Shown here piece by piece: positions 25,786 through 35,794 of a DNA stretch of 64,000 nucleotides. Position 1 is the stretch's first letter; every line of letters starts with the position of its first letter. Both the position numbers and the translations under genes were made by a program. The notes below the pieces were generated by a model. It had not been told where the DNA came from. It saw nothing but the letters and a program-made list of their open reading frames with translations, and ran no database searches. This stretch comes from Gammaproteobacteria bacterium (lineage in GTDB: Bacteria > Pseudomonadota > Gammaproteobacteria > GRL18): NCBI GenBank assembly GCA_016744395.1, contig JADGEK010000005.1, forward strand, positions 24,146 to 88,145, written 5' to 3'.

Positions 25786-27593
25786 TTATTCATAGTATTG
25801 AAGCAAAAAACATCCTTAAGTATGAATCCCTTTCTTTACAGGATGTACCACAAGAGGGTGTGATTGCCATCAGTGGTTTTAATGAATCAGGCAAAAGTAC
25901 AATTGGTGAAACTATTTGTTTTGCCTTGTTTGGCCGTACATTTTCCATTAATGAAGATGATTTGGATAAAATCATACGCTGGGGTGAAAGTGACTGCAGC
26001 GTCACGATACGTTTTAGTAATCATAAGTCTGATAGCACAAGTGATGAACTGTTTGCGATTACTCGAATGCTGGATTGTGATGGTAACCATTCAGCGAAGC
26101 TTTATAAAGTTTATAATGAAGAAAACCCTATTGCCCGTGGAATTGAACGAGTAGAAGAAGCACTCTATGAACTCACGTCGGTTGAATTTGATGAATTTAT
26201 TGAGTCTTTCTATCTGGCGCAAAGAGAAATCACTACACCACATCCTCACAGTTATGCTCTCAAAACGATGGCTGGCATTGCCACCATGGAATATTGTGAC
26301 AGCGGCATCCATGAAGACATTCAGCAAGATATTGAAGTTGCCGAGGAACTCAGTGGTCGAATTGAGCAAGTGGCAGAAGAAATTGATGAATTAGAAATGG
26401 AGGCGGGTCATCTGGATTCACTGACGACCCAACATGATAAAGTTCTTGAAGAAAAAGCAAAAACGGATGAGACTCGTGCTGACTACCAAAATTCAATTGA
26501 TGAATATATTGAGACAGCCCCTAAGCTCAGTCGCTATGTGAGTAAAAAAGGTAGAGGTTCATTTTGGCGCTTTATTTATTTTATCATTGCAGGGGCTTCA
26601 TTTGGCTTGTGGTGGATTTTAATGAAAATGCCTGGTGAATCGATTCATAGTCAAGTGACTGAGTTGCTGCAGACCAATCTACCTCAGGTCACGGCTGAGT
26701 ATTATCCCTACTTACTTTATATCGGTGGTGCGGCCACTCTCTTCTTTCTTTTCTTATGGGCAGCCATTATTAGCCATAAAGGTAATATTGCTCGTTTGAG
26801 CATGGCAGGTCAGGACCTTGCAGAAAAAATGGAGGCGCTAAGCGAAGAGTCTCCATCTGCTGAAGGCGTCTTAAACGAAGCCAGAAAACACCAAATTACA
26901 TTAGTCGCAAGCTCTCAAATGAAAGAGAAACAATTATCTGAAGTGACTCAGTTGGACATCGATGGGCTCACTGAACAGCAGGATCAACAAGCTGAGAATA
27001 TCGGTAAATTATCGGCTGAATTAGTGGTTGAACGTGAACGAGTGAAACGTGCGGGTGACTTGCAGGAAAAAATTGATGGTTTGCAATCTCAGATTACAGA
27101 CAAGGAATCCAGAAATCAAACCAGAACTTTGGCAACTGAATTGCTAAGTGGTGCGACTCGACACCTTTCAAAACGCTTTAATCACATCATTCGTGATCAT
27201 GTGGGTAAAACCTTGCCACTTTTTACTGAAAATCGTTATGAACACCTGCAGATTGATGATGACCTCACGGTGAGAGTTTTTTCCAATGAAAAGCATGACT
27301 TTATGGATTTGGATGAAATTTCCAGTGGTACACAGCGTCAAATCATGCTGGCAGTCCGTTTAGCTCTTTCACAGGAAATGGTGAGTCGGAAAGTTCATAG
27401 TAAACAGTTTCTCATACTGGATGAACCCTTTGCATTTTTTGATGAAGAACGTACAGAGCGCTCATTATCTGTTTTGCCTGAACTAAGCGATGACCTGCCG
27501 CAAATTTGGATCATTGCCCAGTCATTCCCTGAAAATATGAATTTTCAGCACACAATTTATTGTGAGCGAGAAATGGTTTCCAAAGCAGAGTGA
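25782..27593 (+). CDS. membrane-anchored Rad50/SMC-like ATPase
   Basis: The 603-residue protein has a Rad50/SbcC-type split ABC ATPase. The N-terminal lobe starts MIIHSIEAKNILKYESLSL with Walker A GFNESGKST (32-40) and a Q-loop-like SFYLAQREIT. The C-terminal lobe has signature DEISSGTQRQIM (about 511-522) and Walker B FLILDEPFAFFDEE (about 543-556). Between them are two coiled-coil arms. At the apex, where Rad50 has a zinc hook, there are two membrane helices (about 261-283 and 310-332) joined by a short loop. No CxxC hook is present. No Mre11/SbcD-like nuclease gene is adjacent. Bacillus YhaN is a comparable membrane-inserted relative. The likely role is DNA handling or stress response at the membrane, but this is inferred. 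Confidence 0.82.
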   Translation: MIIHSIEAKNILKYESLSLQDVPQEGVIAISGFNESGKSTIGETICFALFGRTFSINEDDLDKIIRWGESDCSVTIRFSNHKSDSTSDELFAITRMLDCDGNHSAKLYKVYNEENPIARGIERVEEALYELTSVEFDEFIESFYLAQREITTPHPHSYALKTMAGIATMEYCDSGIHEDIQQDIEVAEELSGRIEQVAEEIDELEMEAGHLDSLTTQHDKVLEEKAKTDETRADYQNSIDEYIETAPKLSRYVSKKGRGSFWRFIYFIIAGASFGLWWILMKMPGESIHSQVTELLQTNLPQVTAEYYPYLLYIGGAATLFFLFLWAAIISHKGNIARLSMAGQDLAEKMEALSEESPSAEGVLNEARKHQITLVASSQMKEKQLSEVTQLDIDGLTEQQDQQAENIGKLSAELVVERERVKRAGDLQEKIDGLQSQITDKESRNQTRTLATELLSGATRHLSKRFNHIIRDHVGKTLPLFTENRYEHLQIDDDLTVRVFSNEKHDFMDLDEISSGTQRQIMLAVRLALSQEMVSRKVHSKQFLILDEPFAFFDEERTERSLSVLPELSDDLPQIWIIAQSFPENMNFQHTIYCEREMVSKAE

Positions 27594-27793
27594 GATGGCT
27601 AAAGCAATTTTTAGTGATGAATTTTGAATGTTAAATTAACAGAATGATATTACCTATGCTGTAAAGCGGACTTTATTATTAAGGATGGAAGCTAACAGGA
27701 AAGCATCCTGGTGTGATTTTTTTGCCAATTCATCGTATAATCTTCAGATCATATCGAGTTTTTATAGCCTTATGGCTACTAAGTAGGAAAATC

Positions 27794-28555
27794 ATGGAAA
27801 ATCAGAAGCATTCAGAAGAAACCACCCATTTTGGCTATAAAACCGTTAAAACGGGTGACAAAGTTGAAAAAGTTGCAGAAGTGTTTCACTCGGTGGCAAA
27901 TAAATACGACATGATGAATGATGTGATGTCCATGGGCGTTCATCGGATATGGAAGCGTTTAACGATTGAAAAAAGTGGCGTTCGACGTGGCCACCATGTG
28001 CTGGATTTAGCGGGTGGTACGGGTGATTTGACCATAAAATTTTCCAAAATGGTGGGGGAGACGGGTCAGGTTATTTTAAGTGATATTAATGATTCGATGT
28101 TAAAAGTGGGCCGTGCCCGTTTACTGGATAAAGGCATTGTCGGTAATGTCGAATATGTTCAGGGCAATGCAGAATGTTTGCCTTTTCCTGATAATAGCTT
28201 TGATTGTATAACAATTGCCTTTGGCTTACGCAATGTGACGGATAAAGATGCGGCACTGGCATCCATATTTCGCGTATTAAAGCCAGGTGGGCGCTTGCTG
28301 ATTTTAGAATTCTCGAAACCCATTGCCCCGGGGCTCAGCCCTCTTTATGATTTTTATTCATTCAACATTTTGCCTTTTATGGGCAAAATGATCGCCAATG
28401 ATTCTGAAAGCTATCGTTATCTGGCAGAATCCATTCGTATGCACCCTGATCAGGAAACATTAAAAGAGATGATGGGTAATGCAGGTTTTGAACGCTGTGA
28501 ATACAATAATCTGACGGGTGGAATTGTTGCTCTGCATCGTGGCTTTAAATTCTGA
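27794..28555 (+). CDS. ubiE: UbiE, demethylmenaquinone / 2-methoxy-6-polyprenyl-1,4-benzoquinol methyltransferase
   Basis: C-methyltransferase of ubiquinone (and menaquinone) synthesis. SAM motif I is [15 protein letters not shown]; the UbiE signatures [18 protein letters not shown] and LNEFSKP-like LILEFSKP are present, and the end [12 protein letters not shown] matches the family. Start at ATG 27794, preceded by AGGA; an upstream extension to 27713 lacks similarity. First gene of a ubiE-ubiJ-ubiB cluster. Confidence 0.96.
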   Translation: MENQKHSEETTHFGYKTVKTGDKVEKVAEVFHSVANKYDMMNDVMSMGVHRIWKRLTIEKSGVRRGHHVLDLAGGTGDLTIKFSKMVGETGQVILSDINDSMLKVGRARLLDKGIVGNVEYVQGNAECLPFPDNSFDCITIAFGLRNVTDKDAALASIFRVLKPGGRLLILEFSKPIAPGLSPLYDFYSFNILPFMGKMIANDSESYRYLAESIRMHPDQETLKEMMGNAGFERCEYNNLTGGIVALHRGFKF

Positions 28556-28585
28556 GCTTTAACTTTTTAAGTAAAAAATGAATTT

Positions 28586-29251
28586 ATGAATCAAAAAAAA
28601 TACGCTGAAGACATCAATCCTCTTCTGATACCGTTATTGGCGGTCATGGAAACCGCCTTAAATCAGTTATTTACCATGGACCCTGAAACCTTTGAACGGC
28701 TGGTACGTTTTAAAGGTCGAATTATTGCTTTTCATATTACCGATATGGAGCAGACTCTTTATTTTTTTCCTGATCAGCAAGGCATTCAGATTGTCGGTCA
28801 TTATGAAGGGGATGCCGATACGGTGATCAGCGGATCCATGATGGCTTTTGCTCGTATGGCGATGGCAGATGAGAAAGCGAAAACAAGTGCTGTTTTTAAG
28901 GGTGACATTAGCATTGCTGGAGACATTGCTTTAGGCCAACACTTTCAATCTTTATTCAAACAGTTGGATATTGATTGGGAAGAACATTTGTCACATATTA
29001 CAGGTGATGTGATTGCTCACTCTCTGGGTAATATGGCACGAGGTTTTTTAGGCTGGGGTAAAGATACCCTGAATTCATTGACGATGGATGCCAGCGAATA
29101 TGTGCAATATGAAACACGTGATGTGGCATCGGGGCCTGAAGTGAATCATTTTAACCGCCAGATTGATCAAATCCGCAGTGATGTTGATCGAGCAGAAGCG
29201 CGAATTAACCGTCTTTTTGAAACTTTAGCCAAGAAGAAGTCCGCCGAGTGA
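28586..29251 (+). CDS. ubiJ: UbiJ, ubiquinone biosynthesis accessory factor (SCP2 domain)
   Basis: A 221-residue protein with an SCP2 lipid-binding domain (about residues 15-120; [37 protein letters not shown]) and a coiled C-terminus. UbiJ helps hold the hydrophobic intermediates in the soluble Ubi complex. It stands between ubiE and ubiB as in E. coli. Its TGA stop overlaps the GTG start of ubiB. Confidence 0.93.
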   Translation: MNQKKYAEDINPLLIPLLAVMETALNQLFTMDPETFERLVRFKGRIIAFHITDMEQTLYFFPDQQGIQIVGHYEGDADTVISGSMMAFARMAMADEKAKTSAVFKGDISIAGDIALGQHFQSLFKQLDIDWEEHLSHITGDVIAHSLGNMARGFLGWGKDTLNSLTMDASEYVQYETRDVASGPEVNHFNRQIDQIRSDVDRAEARINRLFETLAKKKSAE

Positions 29252-30873
29252 AAAGTATTACCCATTTTTTTCATCTCATGTTTATCAGTCGAGTGCTGCT
29301 ACGCCATGGATTAGATGAACTGCTTCTGAGTACACACCTTTTTAGACCCATGCGTTTAATTCGATTTTTCTCCCCTTCTTTTTGGTTAAGACACCGAACG
29401 CGCCGTCCCCGTGGTGAAAGAATTCGCATGGCATTGGAAGATTTGGGGCCCATTTTTGTTAAATTTGGTCAAATTCTCTCAACTCGAAGAGATCTGCTTC
29501 CAGATGACCTGGCTGAAGAACTCGCCAAATTACAAGATCAGGTGCCCCCTTTTCCTGGGGATAAAGCCGTGGCGATCATTGAAGAGTCATTTAAATTACC
29601 CATTGATAAAATTTTCAAAGAATTTGATAAAACACCATTGGCATCAGCCTCCATTGCACAGGTGCACAAGGCCACTTTGCTTGATGGTAGAGAAATGGTG
29701 GTTAAAGTGGTTCGGCCTGACATCGAAAAAGTCATTCGCCGCGATTTGGCCTTACTGTATGCGATTGCTGATAAAGTAGAACAGTTCTGGTCAGAAGGCA
29801 AACGTCTACGTCCTCATGAAGTGGTTGAAGAATTTGATAAAAATATTATTGATGAGTTGGATTTACTTAGAGAAGCAGCCAATGCCTCCGAATTAAGACG
29901 TAATTTTAAAGATTCACCTTTGCTGTATATCCCAGAAGTAGACTGGGATCATTGCCGTAAGAAAGTCATGGTTATGGAGCGCATTCATGGTATGCCTGTA
30001 ACCAATATGAATGAACTAAAAGCACTTGATATTGATTTTAAACGTCTGGCAGAAATGGGCGTCGAAATCTTTTTTACTCAGGTGTTTCGTGATAACTTCT
30101 TTCATGCCGATATGCATCCGGGTAATATTTTTGTCTCCAATACTGGACAATACATAGCGATTGATTTTGGAATTATGGGCAGTCTGAGTACGGACGATCA
30201 ACGTTATCTGGCAGAAAACTTTCTGGCCTTTTTTAATCGTGACTATTATCGAGTTGCGGAACTGCATGTGGAATCAGGTTGGGTCCCACCTGATACCCGA
30301 GTCGATGACTTTGAGTCGGCCATTCGTTCAGTCTGTGAGCCTATTTTTGAAAAGCCATTGCATGAGATTTCATTCGGACAACTCTTGCTGCGTTTATTTC
30401 AAACGGCACGACGTTTTAATATGGAAGTACAACCACAGCTCGTGTTACTGCAAAAGACATTATTAAATATAGAGGGACTTGGGCGTCAGTTATATCCTCA
30501 ATTAGATCTCTGGGACACTGCTAAACCGTTTCTGGAAAACTGGATGAAAGAACAATTAGGGGTTCGTTCTTTTGCTAAACAGGTTAAGCATCATGCGCCA
30601 CTCTGGCTGGAGCAATTACCTGAATTTCCAGGGCAGCTCTTTGATGTGGTTCATCAAGCACGCCATGGTAAGCTGCGCATTAATTACCAAAGTGAAACCC
30701 TGAATCGAATTGAGCAAAAAATTGAGCATCAGAGCAAGAATAATATTCAGGCTATTATCAGTGCGTCATTGTTGATTGGGGGGGCTATCCTTTATTCGGG
30801 TAATATGGTATTTGAGGCACAGATTGTGGCGGGTGCTGGCGGAATAGGCGCGCTTTGGGCTTATTTCAGGTAG
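29248..30873 (+). CDS. ubiB: UbiB, atypical kinase/ATPase of ubiquinone synthesis
   Basis: A 541-residue member of the ADCK/UbiB family. The KxGQ motif is in [16 protein letters not shown]; the Ala-rich loop [14 protein letters not shown], the catalytic lysine in VVKVVRP, and [11 protein letters not shown] with IAIDFGIMG form the kinase core. Two membrane helices close the protein (about 505-540). The GTG start overlaps the ubiJ stop (GTGA). The TAG stop lies inside a copy of the palindromic repeat. Confidence 0.96.
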   Translation: MKSITHFFHLMFISRVLLRHGLDELLLSTHLFRPMRLIRFFSPSFWLRHRTRRPRGERIRMALEDLGPIFVKFGQILSTRRDLLPDDLAEELAKLQDQVPPFPGDKAVAIIEESFKLPIDKIFKEFDKTPLASASIAQVHKATLLDGREMVVKVVRPDIEKVIRRDLALLYAIADKVEQFWSEGKRLRPHEVVEEFDKNIIDELDLLREAANASELRRNFKDSPLLYIPEVDWDHCRKKVMVMERIHGMPVTNMNELKALDIDFKRLAEMGVEIFFTQVFRDNFFHADMHPGNIFVSNTGQYIAIDFGIMGSLSTDDQRYLAENFLAFFNRDYYRVAELHVESGWVPPDTRVDDFESAIRSVCEPIFEKPLHEISFGQLLLRLFQTARRFNMEVQPQLVLLQKTLLNIEGLGRQLYPQLDLWDTAKPFLENWMKEQLGVRSFAKQVKHHAPLWLEQLPEFPGQLFDVVHQARHGKLRINYQSETLNRIEQKIEHQSKNNIQAIISASLLIGGAILYSGNMVFEAQIVAGAGGIGALWAYFR

Positions 30874-30897
30874 AGGCAAGACATGCCTTGCTTCTAC
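30869..30897. repeat. palindromic repeat, copy 3
   Basis: GGTAGAGGCAAG and CTTGCTTCTAC flank ACATGC; it starts 2 bp before the ubiB stop codon and contains that TAG (30871-30873). It may also serve as the ubiB terminator facing ung. Confidence 0.7.
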
Positions 30898-30973
30898 AAT
30901 AACTCCAAAAAAAATCAAGCGTAAAAAATAAGCTTGTATTGTAAATAAAATACTTAAGTCTGGGAAAACCGAG

Positions 30974-31654
30974 TTAATCTGCTATTTGCCAGTTAATCAC
31001 AGGCTGATTTTGTTGCTTTAAAAACTGGTTAATTTGAGAAAAGGGCTTACTACCAAAAAAACCGCGATAGGCGGAAAGTGGTGATGGGTGTGGGGAGCGT
31101 AGAACAAAATGGCGATTAGTATCAATGATCGCACCTTTTTTTTGTGCATAAGCGCCCCATAGAACAAAGGCAATTGGGCGAGATTGATTATTCAACTCAT
31201 TAATGATTGCATCAGTAAAGGTTTCCCAACCTTTAGCCTGATGAGAGTTTGCCTGACCACTTTCAACGGTTAACACACTGTTCAGTAAAAGTACTCCCTG
31301 TTCAGCCCAGGATTGCAAATGACCGCTGTGATTTGTGATGCCTAAATCATCATATAATTCTTTATAGATATTAATTAATGATTTAGGGATGGGCTTCACA
31401 TCAGGTAGCACTGAAAAACATAAGCCATGGGCATGGCCTGGTGTTGGATAAGGATCCTGGCCTAAAATAACAACTTTGACCGCATCGGGTGGTGTGCTAT
31501 TGAGGGCATTAAACCAGAGGCTGGAATGGGGTAAAATGGCTTTACCTGAATTTTTTTCACTGCGCAAAAAAGATTTTAACTTCGCCATTGACTCTGATTC
31601 AAAAGTATTTTGCAGCCGTATTTTCCAGGCATCATCCAATAATATCTCGCTCAT
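30974..31654 (-). CDS. ung: uracil-DNA glycosylase (family 1)
   Basis: Removes uracil from DNA at the start of base-excision repair. The water-activating loop [18 protein letters not shown] contains Asp67, and the DNA-minor-groove loop [18 protein letters not shown] contains His189. [10 protein letters not shown] and [11 protein letters not shown] are also conserved. Length 226 is normal. Convergent with ubiB. Confidence 0.97.
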   Translation of the reverse strand: MSEILLDDAWKIRLQNTFESESMAKLKSFLRSEKNSGKAILPHSSLWFNALNSTPPDAVKVVILGQDPYPTPGHAHGLCFSVLPDVKPIPKSLINIYKELYDDLGITNHSGHLQSWAEQGVLLLNSVLTVESGQANSHQAKGWETFTDAIINELNNQSRPIAFVLWGAYAQKKGAIIDTNRHFVLRSPHPSPLSAYRGFFGSKPFSQINQFLKQQNQPVINWQIAD

Positions 31655-31727
31655 AGTTTATCCTTAGGCACCGTTACTGTTCATGAATTACTGATAAAAA
31701 GGGTGCGCATAGATTAGCGAGTTTAGT

Positions 31728-32450
31728 TTAAATTATCCAGTTTAAATGTTGATCAATGTTTTGGCGGGTCTTTTCGATGGCCTCTATCTGCTCTGATGCA
31801 ACAGCGATACTGCCCTTTTTAGACGGGTAAATAATACCACTGAGTTGCTTGTCATTCAGCATGAATTCATGACTAATTCTCTGGCTTGGTAAAAGTAAGA
31901 CGGTAACAACACCATTAGATGTTTGCAGTACCATGTGAACGCCCGTATGACCTCCCACAATACAATGACCAAGAAAAGAAACCTGGCCAATAGGACCATT
32001 AAGTTTACCACCATAAGAAGCCAGCATAGTGTCTATGCGGGATTTCGGCACACTCATCTGTACATTTAAGGCATGGGTATCATTTTTCACATGCTCAACA
32101 ACCTGCCGGGCAAGCAAAGCACTGTTCTGTGTTCCAGGGAAAATCAGGTTTAAGCTGAATGCCAAAATTAATGACGCTGCAACACTACCAACTAACCAGT
32201 TTCGCCATTGATGGTGTCGTTTTTGAGTCGTATGGTGTTTATGTTGGAAAAGCTGCTGGTTAAGAATAATTCGATCACTTAAGTTCTCAGGTGTTGAAAG
32301 TTTGAGGGTATTCTGAATTTGTTGATTGAAAGACTGTTGCTGCTCAACAAATCGACGATTGTTTTGGCTTTGTCGGGTCTTTTTAAGAAACTTTGGATCT
32401 TGACTGTTTGGATCAATAACCGCTTTTTTTCGAAACTCAAGATCGTCCAC
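31728..32450 (-). CDS. DUF3379 membrane protein, probable anti-sigma factor
   Basis: A 240-residue DUF3379-type protein. The cytoplasmic N-terminus (VDDLEFRKKAVIDPNSQD) is followed by one membrane helix (NWLVGSVAASLILAFSLNLIF, about residues 86-106) and a periplasmic domain. I start at a GTG at 32450, which has GGGGG at good spacing and gives the usual DDLEFR N-terminus; a longer in-frame ATG exists at 32522. It lies 102 bp after an ECF sigma gene. That arrangement, with one membrane span, suggests it holds the sigma factor at the membrane; this is inference from context. Confidence 0.72.
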   Translation of the reverse strand: MDDLEFRKKAVIDPNSQDPKFLKKTRQSQNNRRFVEQQQSFNQQIQNTLKLSTPENLSDRIILNQQLFQHKHHTTQKRHHQWRNWLVGSVAASLILAFSLNLIFPGTQNSALLARQVVEHVKNDTHALNVQMSVPKSRIDTMLASYGGKLNGPIGQVSFLGHCIVGGHTGVHMVLQTSNGVVTVLLLPSQRISHEFMLNDKQLSGIIYPSKKGSIAVASEQIEAIEKTRQNIDQHLNWII

Positions 32451-32552
32451 TCTACAAATCCCCCTAACACGACTCTGAAAATTAATGATTGATGCAATTC
32501 TTCTGTTAATAAATGAGTGCATTTCCAGTCGCTTGAGGCACCTATATTCTGT

Positions 32553-33140
32553 TTAGGTGCTTATCCCACTTACTTGTTCTAACTCTTTACACAACTTATG
32601 TCTGAGTTGCTCTCTGGCTCTGAATAAACGAGTATTGACTGTATTCAGATTTAAATTTAATGTTTTTGCAATTTCACTGGTTTTAAAACCACCAATGGTT
32701 TGCAGAATCAAAGGCTCACGATAATCAACATCCAGTGCAAGAATTGCCTGGTGAAGTTGTTGCTGTTCCAATGATTGCTCAGGGCTGAGGCTTATTTTAT
32801 CCTCAACAACAACCTCTTCTATATCAACCAGTTCAAACCTTTTTCGTTCAAAACGACGTGCATTTTCTCGGCGTAAAATGGTGATCAGCCAGCTTTTTGC
32901 TTTTTTCTCATCTTCCAGTTTGTCTAAGGCTTTCCATGCCCTTAGAAAGGTTTCCTGAACGAGATCATCGGCAATTGAATGATTACTGCAAAGCCAATAT
33001 GCAAAGCGGTAAAGATCGCTGGAATAGGCTTTGACCAGTGTTTCAAAACGTTTTTGTCTACTTACCTCTTCATAGACCGTGGGTTTGACTATTTTCTTCC
33101 CAATTGCTGTTTTTTTTATACTGAACATATTCAAATCCAT
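32553..33140 (-). CDS. ECF-type sigma-70 family sigma factor
   Basis: A 195-residue extracytoplasmic-function sigma factor. Region 2 is YSSDLYRFAYWLCSNHSIADDLVQETFLRAWKALDKL, with the DDLVQETFLRAW core; region 4 is LDVDYREPLILQTIGGFKTSEIAKTLNLNLNTVNTRLFRAREQLR. The acidic linker between them is normal. The first 20 residues (KKTAIGKKIVKP) are an unusual basic extension, and the start could instead be the ATG four codons later. It is followed by a probable anti-sigma gene and is divergent from the bufferin gene, which could be a target. No ECF-type GGAAC promoter stands out. Confidence 0.9.
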   Translation of the reverse strand: MDLNMFSIKKTAIGKKIVKPTVYEEVSRQKRFETLVKAYSSDLYRFAYWLCSNHSIADDLVQETFLRAWKALDKLEDEKKAKSWLITILRRENARRFERKRFELVDIEEVVVEDKISLSPEQSLEQQQLHQAILALDVDYREPLILQTIGGFKTSEIAKTLNLNLNTVNTRLFRAREQLRHKLCKELEQVSGIST

Positions 33141-33320
33141 AGATTTAATGTAAGGCTTTGATTAAAGATGAATGCTATTTAAGTAATAGCTTCAGTTTAA
33201 AATAAACACCTATGTATTGATATTTCGGAAAATACCTACTATTTATTTAAAGATTTTACAGTTATTGTACTCATTAATTATCTCAGCTTGACCTGAATAA
33301 GGGGTGAACATTGTCCTATT

Positions 33321-33340
33321 TATTCACTTTAAAGTGAATA
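33321..33340. promoter_or_regulatory. perfect 20-bp palindrome overlapping a -10 box
   Basis: TATTCACTTTAAAGTGAATA is a perfect palindrome in the 436-bp gap between the ECF sigma gene and bufA. A TATAAT (33339-33344) overlaps its right end. This is the layout of a repressor operator; the regulator is unknown. The rest of this gap holds only a short 12-bp direct repeat (around 33460-33485) and the bufA ribosome site. Confidence 0.55.
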
Positions 33341-33576
33341 TAATTTAAAAATGAATAAAAATGAAATTTTTTTATTTCTTCGCAGGTCTAGTAAATTAAG
33401 CCAGTCACTGGTAAATTTTACTTAGGTTTTTTCTATTTGAGCGCTATGGTTTTAAAGAAGGATTCAATGAAGGCTTCAATGAAACTATCGTATCAATGGA
33501 GATTTACCTGAATGTATTATGAAGAGAGCCAATTTTGGTTTTCTTCTTTTCCATCCAATCATACAAGGAAATTAAA

Positions 33577-33828
33577 ATGGGAAACACTAAAAAAACAGCT
33601 ATCGTTGGTTTATTCGCTTTAGCTTTTGCAGCTCTAGGTGCAACTGCTCACGCAGGTAAGCCAGGCTTTGAAAAATGCCAGGGTATTGCTAAAGCAGGTA
33701 TGAATGACTGTGGTACCAGCAAGCATGCTTGTGCTGGTATGGCTAAGACTGATGCTGATCCAGAAGAGTGGGTTTATGTTCCAGAAGGTACATGTGCCAA
33801 GATTGCTGGTAATCAAGGTAAAAAATAA
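33577..33828 (+). CDS. bufA: BufA1-family bufferin (DUF2282), periplasmic copper-binding peptide
   Basis: An 83-residue precursor with a Sec signal ([17 protein letters not shown], cut before GKPGFEKC) and a mature part with four cysteines at 34, 45, 52 and 73, including the [12 protein letters not shown] and PEGTC contexts of DUF2282. Bufferins are ribosomally made peptides; in characterised systems a DUF692 enzyme (BufB) with BufC modifies the cysteines so the product sequesters copper. No bufB or bufC follows here; DoxX does. Codons are strongly biased to GGT, GCT and GCA, unlike neighbours, suggesting very high expression. AAGGAA is the ribosome site for ATG 33577. Confidence 0.88.
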   Translation: MGNTKKTAIVGLFALAFAALGATAHAGKPGFEKCQGIAKAGMNDCGTSKHACAGMAKTDADPEEWVYVPEGTCAKIAGNQGKK

Positions 33829-33865
33829 TAGCTAAGAAATAAGAGTCACATCTTATTGGTTGCTT

Positions 33866-33901
33866 GAGAAGAGAGCCAGAACAATGCCTGATTCTCTTCT
33901 C
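33866..33901 (+). terminator. hairpin after bufA
   Basis: GAGAAGAGA and TCTCTTCTC form a 9-bp stem 38 bp after the bufA stop. The following sequence is pyrimidine-rich rather than a clean T run, so termination is likely but not certain. It would let bufA be transcribed at a higher level than doxX. Confidence 0.55.
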
Positions 33902-34038
33902 TTCTACCCTTTATTTTTATGCTTGGTTGTGAAATAAAGTAATTGATAAATACCATAGCTTACACCTTCATTTCTAGTTTAACTGCTACTATCAAGTAGT
34001 GTCGTTACTAATAATTCTAAATAACAAGATATAATAAA

Positions 34039-34476
34039 ATGATTAAGAAATTTTTGTTTTCACGAAGCGACATTATGGTCCATGGTTTTGATTTAGTGGT
34101 TCGTTTATATTTGCTAAAAGTTTTTTTTCAATCAGGCCTGACTAAAATTCAATCGTGGCAATCCACAATCGACTTATTTGCATATGAGTACTCAGTCCCT
34201 TTATTACCACCAGAAGTCGCAGCTTATATGGCTACTGCGGGTGAATTAATTTTACCTGTTTTGATTTTATTTGGTTTGATGACTCGCCCTGCAGCCATTG
34301 GTTTATTTATCCTGAATGCAGTTGCTGCTTACGCATATGCACTGACTGATTTCTATAATTTTACAGGCATGCTCGATCACATCTTATGGGGCGCAATGAT
34401 TCTGGTTTATGTGCTTTATGGACCAAGTCCTTTATCCATTGATAATTTATTATCAAAAAAATCCGCAGATTCTTAA
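34039..34476 (+). CDS. DoxX family membrane protein
   Basis: A 145-residue protein with four membrane helices and DoxX-family features: LKVFFQSGLTKIQSW in the first, and PLLPPEVAAYMATAGELILPVLILFGL in the next two. DoxX proteins are often the last gene of bufferin operons, and related proteins act in thiosulfate:quinone reduction or thiol redox in the membrane. Here it follows bufA by 210 bp with a hairpin between, so it may have its own start of transcription. Confidence 0.88.
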   Translation: MIKKFLFSRSDIMVHGFDLVVRLYLLKVFFQSGLTKIQSWQSTIDLFAYEYSVPLLPPEVAAYMATAGELILPVLILFGLMTRPAAIGLFILNAVAAYAYALTDFYNFTGMLDHILWGAMILVYVLYGPSPLSIDNLLSKKSADS

Positions 34477-34495
34477 ACTGAAATTGGATAAGCGA

Positions 34496-34867
34496 TTAGG
34501 GAAGTGGTACTTTTATTTCCTTATTGCCATATTGATGTACACTGTCATGTCCCCTTACAATAACGTGTTTTAAGTGGCCTGGCAGGGTGACACTCAATGA
34601 GCGTGTAAATGGCTGTTCATTAACATGAGGGTGATGCAGCGTCCGGGTTGCTAATAAGTTGCCTTCAAGATCTAAAACCTCCCACCGATTTGCATAGTGT
34701 TCCCAGCCCGCATCATCGTGTCGCAATGTGACATCAAAACGATATTGATTCTTTCCCTGAGCTTTTATGCTGACATCGACCACTTCAACAGAGTTTGAAA
34801 ATGCCTTTGATGTAAAAGTGCTGATGACTAAAGCAAGCAATAAAAAGCTGAAAAAATGATGTTTCAT
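34496..34867 (-). CDS. secreted protein of unknown function
   Basis: A 123-residue protein with a clear signal peptide (KHHFFSFLLLALVISTFTSKAFS). The mature part has an Ig-like, beta-rich look (VEVVDVSIKAQGKNQYRFDVTLRHDDAGWEHYANRWEVLDLEGNLLATRTLHHPH) and is rich in histidine (12 or so), which may mean metal binding. The ATG at 34867 is preceded by AGGA. No family name comes to mind. It is convergent with doxX. Confidence 0.7.
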   Translation of the reverse strand: MKHHFFSFLLLALVISTFTSKAFSNSVEVVDVSIKAQGKNQYRFDVTLRHDDAGWEHYANRWEVLDLEGNLLATRTLHHPHVNEQPFTRSLSVTLPGHLKHVIVRGHDSVHQYGNKEIKVPLP

Positions 34868-34990
34868 GTACTCTTTCCTCAAAAATTAGAATATTATTGT
34901 GTGAGTCTTGGTATTATATTTTCTTCTTCTTTCATAAGAAAGACGACTAGTCCTTAAATCCTGAAAATAACAAAAAAAGGAAAACATTAA

Positions 34991-35773
34991 ATGCGTTGTC
35001 ATGAAGTAGATTACAAAATTATTGGTCACGATATGCAGATGGTTGAAGTCGAACTTGATCCCGATGAAACCGTCATAGCAGAAGCAGGTGCTATGAATTA
35101 CATGGAAGATGGGATCAGTTTTGATACCAAAATGGGAGATGGTTCAGAACCAGATTCAGGTTTTATGGGGCAGCTTTTTAGTGCAGGCAAGCGTATGATT
35201 ACGGGTGAATCACTGTTTATGACGCATTTTACGAATCAAGGTGCTGGTAAGAAACATGTTGCTTTTTCTGCGCCATTTCCAGGCAGTATTATTGCTGTTG
35301 ACATGAATCAAAAAGGAGGGGAAATCATTTGCCAGAAAGACTCCTTTTTAGCGGCTGCTCTGGGCACAAAAATTGATATTGCCTTCAGCAAAAAACTGGG
35401 CAGAGGCTTTTTTGGCGGTGAAGGTTTTATTTTGGAAAAGCTACAAGGTGATGGCATGGCCTTTATCCATGCAGGTGGTACCGTGGTTGAAAAACGGCTG
35501 AATAATGAAACTTTGCGCCTGGATACAGGCTGTCTTGTGGCTTTCAGCAGTGGCATTGATTATGATATAGAAATGGCCAAGGGTTTGAAAAGCATGTTCT
35601 TTGGTGGCGAAGGCCTGTTCTTGGCAACTCTCAAGGGCACTGGGACCGTGTGGATTCAAAGTTTGCCCTTTTCACGGCTTGCCGATAGAATTATAGAACA
35701 AGCACCTTCTCATGGTGGCAGTTCGCAAGGTGAAGGTTCCGTACTCGGTGGTTTCGGCCGCTTGATCGATTAA
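34991..35773 (+). CDS. TIGR00266/AIM24 family protein
   Basis: A 260-residue member of the TIGR00266 (AIM24, PF01987) family, with the start [37 protein letters not shown] and glycine-rich [25 protein letters not shown] and [25 protein letters not shown] repeats. The family forms trimers of beta-sandwich domains; its role is not known. No signal or membrane segment is evident. It is followed 21 bp later by a small membrane protein, probably in the same operon. Confidence 0.88.
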   Translation: MRCHEVDYKIIGHDMQMVEVELDPDETVIAEAGAMNYMEDGISFDTKMGDGSEPDSGFMGQLFSAGKRMITGESLFMTHFTNQGAGKKHVAFSAPFPGSIIAVDMNQKGGEIICQKDSFLAAALGTKIDIAFSKKLGRGFFGGEGFILEKLQGDGMAFIHAGGTVVEKRLNNETLRLDTGCLVAFSSGIDYDIEMAKGLKSMFFGGEGLFLATLKGTGTVWIQSLPFSRLADRIIEQAPSHGGSSQGEGSVLGGFGRLID

Positions 35774-35794
35774 ACAAAGAAGGTAAGGTATATT

